Source: DYKG01 sp964596185
GTDB lineage: Bacteria; Muiribacteriota; Ozemobacteria; Ozemobacterales; Ozemobacteraceae
Reading direction: 5' to 3'
DNA length: 64,000 nt
NCBI GenBank assembly: GCA_964596185.1
Contig: CAZQUE010000010.1
Span: 1 to 64,000 of the forward strand
Translations under genes and position numbers: made by a program
The notes under the pieces: model-generated
What the model was told of the DNA's origin: nothing
The model's input: the letters and a program-made list of their open reading frames with translations, nothing else
Database searches by the model: none
Shown: in pieces, positions 1-7,265 of the stretch
Layout: each line of letters opens with the position of its first letter
Position numbering within the stretch: position 1 is the stretch's first letter

Positions 1-730
1 CAGGAATGGTGTAAATATCCGGAGCCCAGCTGACGCAGGCGTCGATTTTCGGGTCGGAAACGAAAGCTGCGGCGGCTTCAAATGCTGTGGATGTGTATCT
101 GTGAGTAACTTCATCAAGGCCAATGCCGGCATTTATCAGCAGATTGCTGATGAAATACTGTGAGGGGCTGTTCTGTGCATAAACGATTGTTTTGCCTTTC
201 AAATCAGCAACCGAGCGAATCTTGGTGCGGCAGACGATACCGTCGCCACCGCTTGACCAGTCGACCTGCTGGAAAATTCGGGGGGCGGTGCGGCTGTCTT
301 TCATCAGGCCGGGCGCGAAAAGAGCTATCATGTCGAGGGTGCCCCAGAGCACGTGACTGTTGCCTGAGGCATAAGCATCACGAGCGGCAACCGGGTCGTC
401 GATCAGTTTCAGATTGACCTTGAAGCCGTATTTTTTAAAAAACACGCTGTCTTCGTTGGGAGCGAAGCCGTTGTTGGCGGCGATAATCGGTAGCCATCCG
501 GCCCAGACGTTGATTGGGAAAACCACGACTTTTTCTTTTTCGTCCCATTGATAGTTGGAAGTTCCGCTGACTGGCGGGAGAGTTTCGCGGGGGACAAATT
601 TGTATTCTTTAACAGTAGTGACCGAATTGGTGTCGGGGGCTTCGACCTGCTGGGCTTCCTGGGCATAAAGGCCAAGGCTCAGCATGGTCATAGCCAAAAC
701 CAGAATAATATTTTTGAATAGATTTCTCAT
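1..730 (-). CDS. Solute-binding protein, TauA/NMT1-like (partial, runs off the window start)
   Basis: Reading the minus strand from an ATG at 730 gives 243 codons with no stop before the window edge, so the C-terminus is missing. An AGGAGG-like ribosome site (CGGAGGAATT) lies just upstream. The protein starts with a signal peptide ending near LGLYAQ. It then follows the 590-residue protein at 1519-3291 almost residue for residue, sharing for example FPINVW, GWLPIIAAN, LWGTLDMIALFAP and YAQNSPSQY. These belong to the periplasmic binding-protein fold of the TauA/SsuA/NMT1 group, which binds small organic ligands. Unlike its paralog it begins with a cleavable-looking signal rather than a membrane anchor plus linker. 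Whether it also ends in an OmpA domain cannot be seen. It lies 15 bases downstream of the PspA gene and is probably in the same operon. The ligand is unknown. Confidence 0.85.
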   Translation of the reverse strand, partial: MRNLFKNIILVLAMTMLSLGLYAQEAQQVEAPDTNSVTTVKEYKFVPRETLPPVSGTSNYQWDEKEKVVVFPINVWAGWLPIIAANNGFAPNEDSVFFKKYGFKVNLKLIDDPVAARDAYASGNSHVLWGTLDMIALFAPGLMKDSRTAPRIFQQVDWSSGGDGIVCRTKIRSVADLKGKTIVYAQNSPSQYFISNLLINAGIGLDEVTHRYTSTAFEAAAAFVSDPKIDACVSWAPDIYTIP

Positions 731-745
731 AATTCCTCCGGTTGA

Positions 746-1498
746 TTAGTTCTTTTCCATGGGACCCATGCCGCGTTCGGGCACTGGTTCGATGGTTTCG
801 ACGTCTTCTGGGGTAACGGTGGCGTCCATGCCGCTCATGGCCATGAATTCTGCCAGGGCAGCGTCGCCAAGAGCTTCCTGTTCACTTTCTTTCATGACCA
901 GTTCTGAGTTGTCATAGGTGCCTGAAGCTACGCGAGCTTTGCCTGCAGCCTTGTCACGTCTTTCGTGCAGAAGTTCGGTTACCCGGTTGATGGTGTCGCC
1001 GCTGCCGCCGATTCCACTGATCATGCCTTTAGCCATTTCCTGGAGTTCGGCCTGAGCTTCGAGCATTTCAGTTTCACTGACCAGAGCCTGCAATTTTTCA
1101 ATCTTGTGCTGAGCTTCTCTGATAGCGACATCACGAGAGCGCTCAAGATCTTTGAAGGTTTTTTCAGCAATCTCGAGTTGCTGCTGGTTTTCTTCAAGCT
1201 GGGTTTTTACGGTTTGCAGTTGAAGTGCCAGTTGTCCGGCCACGCGTTTGTTGCCGGCCTTGATATTGGCGGTGATTTTTGCGGTGAGCTCTTTTTCTTT
1301 TGCTGAAAGAGTTTTGATCTGACGCATCAGGCGTTCGGTGAACGCAGCGTGGTTAGCCAGGTTTTCGTTGAACCTGGAGATCTGATTTCTCAGGTTTTCT
1401 TTTTCTGCTTCGATCAGTGCTTCGGGGTTGCTTGATTCAAGGCCTTTGATGAAAAGACCGAAGAATCCTCGAATAATATTCATTAACCGCTTGAACAT
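746..1498 (-). CDS. PspA/IM30 family envelope-stress protein
   Basis: This 250-residue protein is nearly all charged helix, with a long coiled coil from about residue 25 to 160. It starts with an amphipathic stretch (MFKRLMNIIRGFF) typical of PspA/IM30 proteins, which bind stressed inner membrane as ESCRT-III-like polymers. After the coiled coil come a glycine-rich turn (GMISGIGGSGD) and an acidic, Met/Pro-rich tail that is longer than in E. coli PspA. The ATG at 1498 has a good AAGGAG site. It sits between two paralogous solute-binding protein genes on the same strand with gaps of 15 and 20 bases, so all three are probably co-transcribed. That context suggests a role in sensing or repairing envelope damage. 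Family assignment is fairly sure; the specific role is inferred. Confidence 0.8.
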   Translation of the reverse strand: MFKRLMNIIRGFFGLFIKGLESSNPEALIEAEKENLRNQISRFNENLANHAAFTERLMRQIKTLSAKEKELTAKITANIKAGNKRVAGQLALQLQTVKTQLEENQQQLEIAEKTFKDLERSRDVAIREAQHKIEKLQALVSETEMLEAQAELQEMAKGMISGIGGSGDTINRVTELLHERRDKAAGKARVASGTYDNSELVMKESEQEALGDAALAEFMAMSGMDATVTPEDVETIEPVPERGMGPMEKN

Positions 1499-1518
1499 TC
1501 ATCTAACTCCTTTACGAT

Positions 1519-3291
1519 TTATCTTTCTGGGGTAAATACCTGGATTTCAACACGTCGGTTCAGAGCGTGATTCAGTGGGTCTGAAGGATCGGCAGGCTCA
1601 TCCCAGCCTTTGCCGGTCACGACGAACTTTTCTCGTGGGAACTTATATTTGCGAACCAAGGCGGCCCTTACCGAATTGGCGCGATCTCCGGAAAGGTCTT
1701 TAACGGCTTTTTCGGGGACTTTGCCTTTCATCGAACTGTCGGTATGGCCGACGATTGCCACGGTTGCACGATCATACTGACCGACCATTCTGGCGATTTT
1801 TTCCAGGGTAGCGTCTACTGTCGGGTCATAGAGGCTATTCGGAATCGCCTGGCCAAATTCATCGTGTTCTGGTTCATAAATGTTGTCGGAATTCGGATAA
1901 AAATTGATTCTCACGGTCTGGGTAAGAACCGGGGCTTCGGCTGAGACCTTTTTATAGCTAGTTGAAACGAATCGGTTAACCTGGACTTCGCGTTGGTCGG
2001 CAAACATTTTCTTTTCAGCAAATTTCTTGATGATCGAAAAATCGACGACTTCATCGAAGCGCACCGGTGTGCCTATCAGGCCGAGTTCGCGATAAACATA
2101 AATAATATTTTTCCAGGTTCTCTCGAAATTGGTTGGGCTGTTCTTATTGAGGAAGAAATTCTGGTTCTCGGCGAAATTGGTAATGTAGGCATCTGCTTCC
2201 ATTGACTTGATGTCTTCGAGTTTCATGCCGTAACCATCAGCCATGTGTTGAAAGGCTTTGGTTTTTTTTGTTTGATCTTTGAGCATGCTCATGCCTTCAA
2301 AGATGCCGGCCACAAGGCCTTCGATTATTTCTGGGTGATCTTTGGCAAAGTCGGCACGTGCGGCCCAGACGTCGGTGATGAGTCGGTTTGCATCGGCAGT
2401 CGTGGTAAGAATGCGCGTTCCGGAGATTTTTTCGGGAATGGTATAGATGTCCGGGGCCCAACTTACGCAGGCATGGATGCTGGTGTCGGAAACAAATGCC
2501 GCGGCAGCCTCAAATGCAGTTGAAGTGTATTTGTGATTGACTTTATTTAGTGGGATGCCGGCATTGATGAGCAGGTTGGTAATAAGATACTGAGACGGGC
2601 TGTTCTGGGCATAAACGATGGTTTTGCCTTCAAGATCTTTGATGGATCTGATATTGCCGCGAACCACAATTCCGTCGCCGCCGTTGGACCAGTCTATCTG
2701 TTGAAAAATTCTCGGAGCGGTTCGGCTGTCTTTCATCAGGCTGGGAGCAAACAGGGCGATCATATCGAGAGTGCCCCAGAGTATGTGCGATTCGCCGGCA
2801 GCAAAGGTGTCGCGCGCGGTAACCGGATCATCGATAAGTTTGAGATTCACTTTGAAGCCGTATTTTTTGAAGAAGACACTTTCTTCATTTGGAGCAAAGC
2901 CATGGTTGGCGGCAATGATCGGCAGCCAGCCAAACCAGACGTTGATCGGAAAAACAACGACTTTGTCATTTTCATCCCATTTGTAGGCGGAAACGCCAGA
3001 TACGGGCGGTAGAGTTTCTTTGGGCACGTATGAGTATTCCTGAACACTGGTGATACCCTTTGAGTCAGGTGATTCAACGGTGACTTTTCCGGTGTTGGCA
3101 TTGCTCGCACCGCCGGCTGGACTTTGTGAAGAATTGCCGGTTGTCGGAGTCAACGCAGTTTGCGGATCAGTCCCAAAAATTTTGCTTTTCAGTTCCGGTG
3201 AAAAAGAAATTGCGGCGGCTGCAATACAGCCGATCACAAAAACGAACATGACAAATTTGCCTAGTGGAGTCGGGCCTAATTCGTTGCTCAC
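1519..3291 (-). CDS. Membrane-anchored solute-binding protein fused to an OmpA peptidoglycan-binding domain
   Basis: This is a 590-residue chimera. Residues about 10-30 form one membrane segment (FVMFVFVIGCIAAAAI). They are followed by a Ser/Thr/Gly/Ala-rich linker to about residue 75 and a TauA/NMT1-like binding-protein domain to about 440. An OmpA-like domain fills the last 130 residues. Its signature is clear: VAIVGHTD, then LSGDRANSVR, then GKGWDEPADP and NRRVEI, which in OmpA/Pal proteins bind diaminopimelate in peptidoglycan. The start is GTG at 3291 behind a GGAGGA site; an ATG seven bases upstream runs into a stop. It heads an operon with pspA and a second binding-protein gene, and no ABC ATPase or permease is visible. 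It may be a tethered ligand sensor rather than a transporter part, which is inference. Confidence 0.85.
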   Translation of the reverse strand: MSNELGPTPLGKFVMFVFVIGCIAAAAISFSPELKSKIFGTDPQTALTPTTGNSSQSPAGGASNANTGKVTVESPDSKGITSVQEYSYVPKETLPPVSGVSAYKWDENDKVVVFPINVWFGWLPIIAANHGFAPNEESVFFKKYGFKVNLKLIDDPVTARDTFAAGESHILWGTLDMIALFAPSLMKDSRTAPRIFQQIDWSNGGDGIVVRGNIRSIKDLEGKTIVYAQNSPSQYLITNLLINAGIPLNKVNHKYTSTAFEAAAAFVSDTSIHACVSWAPDIYTIPEKISGTRILTTTADANRLITDVWAARADFAKDHPEIIEGLVAGIFEGMSMLKDQTKKTKAFQHMADGYGMKLEDIKSMEADAYITNFAENQNFFLNKNSPTNFERTWKNIIYVYRELGLIGTPVRFDEVVDFSIIKKFAEKKMFADQREVQVNRFVSTSYKKVSAEAPVLTQTVRINFYPNSDNIYEPEHDEFGQAIPNSLYDPTVDATLEKIARMVGQYDRATVAIVGHTDSSMKGKVPEKAVKDLSGDRANSVRAALVRKYKFPREKFVVTGKGWDEPADPSDPLNHALNRRVEIQVFTPER

Positions 3292-3356
3292 TTCATCCTC
3301 CTAACAGTTTTTCCTGGTGTGACAATAGCTTTAACTGCCTATTCTCTGAATTATAT

Positions 3357-3386
3357 ATAATACCGACTTTTATAGGGGCAAAGCAA
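3357..3386 (-). promoter_or_regulatory. Predicted sigma70-type promoter for the solute-binding protein/pspA operon
   Basis: On the minus strand a TTGCTT (3381-3386) is separated by 18 bases from TATTAT (3357-3362). It lies about 65 bases upstream of the GTG start at 3291. It is the best match in the 3292-3525 gap, which otherwise shows only AT-rich sequence. Confidence 0.45.
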
Positions 3387-3525
3387 CCAATTTTTAGGAA
3401 AACAGCGCGGGATTTAAGGTAAAAAGGGTTGATATGCCGCTGATAAAAATTTCGGTTGCGGAGCATTTTGGCAAAATTGTTGCCTTATAGTGAAAACAAG
3501 GCTGATTCGTGCCGATAAACCTGCC

Positions 3526-4092
3526 ATGAAAAGAAAAATCATCATGCTGGTCATTCTATTGTTCTGGCAAAGGGCGGTTATTGCCAAAACCGGGCCGACT
3601 TTGCTGCGCGATAAAAAATCAGACGGCATCGAGGTAATTTACGGGATCGGCCCGACGATAAAATATAAAAGAATATCTGCTCCCCACGACTTTGGTGGTG
3701 ATATGGCCGTTTGGGGTGCGCGGATTTTTGCAGGTCGATTGAGAGATCCGGCGCTTGGATTGGTATATCAGGCCGGGACTCTAAATGGCAACAGCATGAA
3801 GTTCAATCTGGAAATGGGCGGATTTACGCTTGAAGACTCTTTCAGAGAGGACTCGCGAGTAAAATGGCGCGCCAGCTTTGGTGTTGGCAATTATAAATTA
3901 AGAACGATTGCTTCTGGCCTGGTTCTGAATCAGGGTTCTTTTACCTTTTTCGAGCCGATGGTTCTGGGAATTTTGCCGCTATCCCGCCACATTGTTCTGG
4001 AGTTTGGTGCCGGCTATACTTTTGCTGCCGGCTCCGGAGTTCGAATCGAGGGTCTGGCATTGCAGTCAGAGCTTTTGTTGGGCAAATTCTAA
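3526..4092 (+). CDS. Hypothetical exported protein, possibly a small beta-barrel
   Basis: The 188-residue product starting at ATG 3526 has an n-region MKRK, a hydrophobic core (IIMLVILLFW) and an Ala-rich cleavage region near AVIAK, so it is probably exported. An in-frame GTG at 3490 would add 12 polar residues ahead of the signal and is less likely. Neither start has a strong ribosome site. The mature part alternates hydrophobic and polar residues, is rich in Gly, Tyr and Phe, and ends LQSELLLGKF with a terminal Phe. That is the pattern of small outer-membrane beta-barrels. It is convergent with, and overlaps by four bases, the large TPR gene at 4089. I do not recognise the family and no function can be given. 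Confidence 0.6.
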   Translation: MKRKIIMLVILLFWQRAVIAKTGPTLLRDKKSDGIEVIYGIGPTIKYKRISAPHDFGGDMAVWGARIFAGRLRDPALGLVYQAGTLNGNSMKFNLEMGGFTLEDSFREDSRVKWRASFGVGNYKLRTIASGLVLNQGSFTFFEPMVLGILPLSRHIVLEFGAGYTFAAGSGVRIEGLALQSELLLGKF

Positions 4093-7000
4093 CTTTTCTT
4101 CTGATTGTAAATTTTGTCTGAGCGGTCGAAGGCGTCCTTGTAATTTATGTCGGCACTGCAGATCAGGTCATACATGCGCAGAGCCTCGTCAAATTTTTTG
4201 GTTCCCTCGAGGGCAAGCCCGGTTCGGTAGAGAATATCCTTGATTGGCTCATGCATCAGCTCTGGGTCAATGTCGAGGGTTTCGACAATTTCCATGGCCA
4301 TAATTGCCTCTTTGGTTTCGAGCAGGGCATTGGCAAGCAGCAAGCCGATCTCCTGATTTCTTTCGGAAGCATAAAGTGGGTTGAGTAGTTCGATGACTTC
4401 TTTCCATTTTTGGCGCCCGGAAAGCTCTCTTGCTTTTGAGAGCTGGGCCAGACTGTTTTCAGCAGGTTCAGAAGGCTTGACAGGTTTGGGCATTTCCGGC
4501 TGCGGGATCTCGTCAAAATTTTCAGAAATATCGACCGGGGTTCGGGTTGCGGATTGGTTGCCGCCAAGTTCTTCTGGCAGCTCACTGGCGAATTCATCGA
4601 GAAGAGAGCTGGAATCTGCAAATGGGTCGAGTTCCGGCAATTCTCCCGGTTCAATCGCCATGTCTGCAAGCGAATCGGTGTCGATTTGTGAAGCGCTTTG
4701 TGCCGGGGACTCATTTTTGAGGAAATCCGGGAGCGGAATATTGGTTTCTTCATCAAGTTCGAAGCCTTCTGGAGGAGGCTCAACGAAACCTTCGATATCT
4801 ATTTCTTCTGGAGAAAGGGCCATTGGCGCAAGGTCAGGCACCGACAATTCATCGACCGGTAGCTGGTCAGGCATTTCGATAAGGTCGTTCTCAGTGTCGG
4901 AAATTACAGTGTTTCCCGCATCTTTTTTCAGGCCACCGAGTATTTCGAGAAGTTGAGCGTTGCCAGGGGATTTTTGCAGAAAGCTCTCATATTGTTTGAT
5001 CGCTTCATCGAGCATGTTCAATTTTTTCATGGATGAACTGTAGACGACGTGAATACCCATGTTGTTCAGGTTATCGTCAAGCACGCGCAGACATTCTCTT
5101 GAGGCATCGGCATATCTTCCGGCTTTGGCGTAGTTACGGGCCAGCAATTCGCGAAACTCGGTGCGATCCTGGTGTTTAAGTGCCTCTTCAAGAATTGTGA
5201 TCACTTCGTTGCCCATGCTTCGGTTTTGCACATATCCTTCAGCAAGGGCTATCGGGATATCAGGCTCTTCAGTGCCGGTCTGAAAATAGGTGAAAAGAAT
5301 TCCCATCGCTTCGACGGTATAATTCTTGGTTTTTGCATAATGTTTGGCAAGAATCTGCAGGTATTCAGAATTTTCTGGATTTTCGCGGTAGATGGCCTCG
5401 TACATTGAGATCGCTTCAGAAGAACTGTCGTTGGTAGCGATCGAGGCCTTGGCCAGGTAGCCCCAGGCGATATGATTTCCCGGAAATTTTTCGAGAATCT
5501 CTTTGGCGAAATCCTGACATTTAACAAAATTGCGCATTTCGAAGTGTGATTTTACAAGGATTTCAAGCATTTCTCTCTCGATTTGGACCGGCTGTTTTTT
5601 GGCAAGAGCCTTTTCAGCCATATTTGCAGCTTTGTTGAAATTTCCCTTTTCAAACGATCGTTTGGCAACGTTCTCGGGTTTGAGAAATGCCAGAGTAATT
5701 GCCGGCAAAAGCTGAAGTATGAATACGATCAGAAAAAGAACGCCCATAATACCGAGTCCGATGTGCACCCAGAGCTTGTGGAGCTGATACCAGATGCCAT
5801 ATTTCAATTCGCGATAATCCGACTGATTCTTGGCAAAATCGAGTTCTTTTTCCTCAAACTGCTTGAAAATTACGTCGGCTTCTTCAAACCGGTCGAGCTC
5901 ATAGAGTATCTCAAGCTTTGTCCACTCGATGTCACGGCGAAAAAGTGGGTCGAGCTCTTTATCCTGTAAAACTATATCGAGATACTTCAACGCAGTTTCT
6001 CTGTCCGGTTCGGGCTTCAACAGATAAATCTTGCCGATGTAGAAGGGGGCTTCTCTGAATTTGGCAGGCTCTTCACGATAGGCTTCTTCAATGGTCGGCA
6101 AAGCCTGCTCATATTTTTCAAGTTCGAAGAGGTTCTTTGCTTCTTTATAGCGCTTGAAAAGGTCGAACTTTGCTTCAAGCTTGGTTTTGACCTCGTCTTT
6201 GCCTGAAACTCCCGGATAAATCTCGGTTGCCTTCTCAAGATTCAGTTTGGCGTCATCATAATTGCGATTGGCATATTGCTTGTTCGCCTGATCTATCCAG
6301 TATTCTGCTTTTTTGATTTTCTCTTTTTCAGGGTCTTCGGCGGGAGGTTCCGGTTCGGTTTCAACTGGTTGTTGATCATCGTCCAGACCAGCCATTGGCG
6401 TTGGTCGGTCAATGTCGGGAAATTCGTCACCGGGCTGATCCGGCAGGTCAGGTAGTCCAGGATCGTCTGGTAGTGGAGCGTCGTCAATCGGCTCCACGTC
6501 TGGGTTTTCGTCGGGTTCGCTTATTTGGGCGCCGCTGATATCGTCGGGAAGATCGGCGACCTGCGTTCCCTGCTGGGGTGGTAGATTAACAACTTCCGGG
6601 GGTGTTGTCGGATCATTTTCAAACGGACTTTCGGGAACTTCGGGAATATTGCTTTCGCCGGCTATTGGCGTTGCTCTCTTCAAAAAATTGGTGTTTTTGA
6701 CAATTTTTCTGGCAGTGGCTACGCCATAGCTTTTGCAGGAATAAAGAAACTGAAAGTCGGCAAAAACTACCGGTGAGTCGGGCATTGCTTCGAGGACGTT
6801 GCCCATTTGATCGAAAGCCTGGTTAATATTGCCTTTTTTGAAGAGAATTTTGGCAAAAACATAGTTCGCGATAGGCCCTGAACGGTTTCTCAGCGCCTGG
6901 TCGGCGTATTTTCCGGCCTGATCAAGTTTTCCCTGGTGAAAGCTTATATCAGCAAGTATGGTAAAAATAGCCGGATCATCTGGATTGATTTTTGCCTGTT

Positions 7001-7253
7001 TCTGCAGCCTTTTTTCGGTGCGTTCGAGCAGGTCGGCTTTGAGTTTTTCGATTTTTGGGTCGAACTCATCGCGGGTAATCTCATTACGAAGCAGTTCCAT
7101 GTATGCTTCACCATACATTCTGGCTGAAAGGAATTTGCGCAAAGCAACATAGTTATCGTTTTGCGCCAGTCCGGGAAGGCTGTATAGAGGCAGCAAAAGC
7201 AGAAATGCTATCCGGAGACACTTTGTTATAACGATTTTAAATGTCGTTTTCAG
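4089..7253 (-). CDS. Large TPR-repeat protein with signal sequence and central membrane segment (FimV-like layout)
   Basis: The first conventional start is TTG at 7196 (1035 residues). It cuts off the front of an evident signal peptide. The open frame runs on upstream to a CTG at 7253 with an AAAGGA site eight bases before it, giving 1054 residues and a normal signal (LKTTFKIV..., LLLLPLYSLPGLAQ). I therefore favour CTG, with a one-base indel as the alternative. In order come N-terminal TPRs, an acidic Pro-rich linker (numbering from TTG, about 190-290), more TPRs, a membrane segment near 475-500 (GIMGVLFLIVFILQLLP), further TPRs, a second acidic linker (about 790-900) and a last TPR block. 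If the signal is used, the N-half is periplasmic and the C-half cytoplasmic. It is the last gene of the pilus run. The layout resembles FimV-type polar scaffolds, but this is architecture only. Confidence 0.75.
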   Translation of the reverse strand: MKTTFKIVITKCLRIAFLLLLPLYSLPGLAQNDNYVALRKFLSARMYGEAYMELLRNEITRDEFDPKIEKLKADLLERTEKRLQKQAKINPDDPAIFTILADISFHQGKLDQAGKYADQALRNRSGPIANYVFAKILFKKGNINQAFDQMGNVLEAMPDSPVVFADFQFLYSCKSYGVATARKIVKNTNFLKRATPIAGESNIPEVPESPFENDPTTPPEVVNLPPQQGTQVADLPDDISGAQISEPDENPDVEPIDDAPLPDDPGLPDLPDQPGDEFPDIDRPTPMAGLDDDQQPVETEPEPPAEDPEKEKIKKAEYWIDQANKQYANRNYDDAKLNLEKATEIYPGVSGKDEVKTKLEAKFDLFKRYKEAKNLFELEKYEQALPTIEEAYREEPAKFREAPFYIGKIYLLKPEPDRETALKYLDIVLQDKELDPLFRRDIEWTKLEILYELDRFEEADVIFKQFEEKELDFAKNQSDYRELKYGIWYQLHKLWVHIGLGIMGVLFLIVFILQLLPAITLAFLKPENVAKRSFEKGNFNKAANMAEKALAKKQPVQIEREMLEILVKSHFEMRNFVKCQDFAKEILEKFPGNHIAWGYLAKASIATNDSSSEAISMYEAIYRENPENSEYLQILAKHYAKTKNYTVEAMGILFTYFQTGTEEPDIPIALAEGYVQNRSMGNEVITILEEALKHQDRTEFRELLARNYAKAGRYADASRECLRVLDDNLNNMGIHVVYSSSMKKLNMLDEAIKQYESFLQKSPGNAQLLEILGGLKKDAGNTVISDTENDLIEMPDQLPVDELSVPDLAPMALSPEEIDIEGFVEPPPEGFELDEETNIPLPDFLKNESPAQSASQIDTDSLADMAIEPGELPELDPFADSSSLLDEFASELPEELGGNQSATRTPVDISENFDEIPQPEMPKPVKPSEPAENSLAQLSKARELSGRQKWKEVIELLNPLYASERNQEIGLLLANALLETKEAIMAMEIVETLDIDPELMHEPIKDILYRTGLALEGTKKFDEALRMYDLICSADINYKDAFDRSDKIYNQKKS

Positions 7254-7265
7254 AGTTTCATTCCT

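Noticed and set aside
3490..3525. GTG start for the exported protein at 3526
   Set aside because: It would put 12 polar residues before a normal signal peptide and has no ribosome site.
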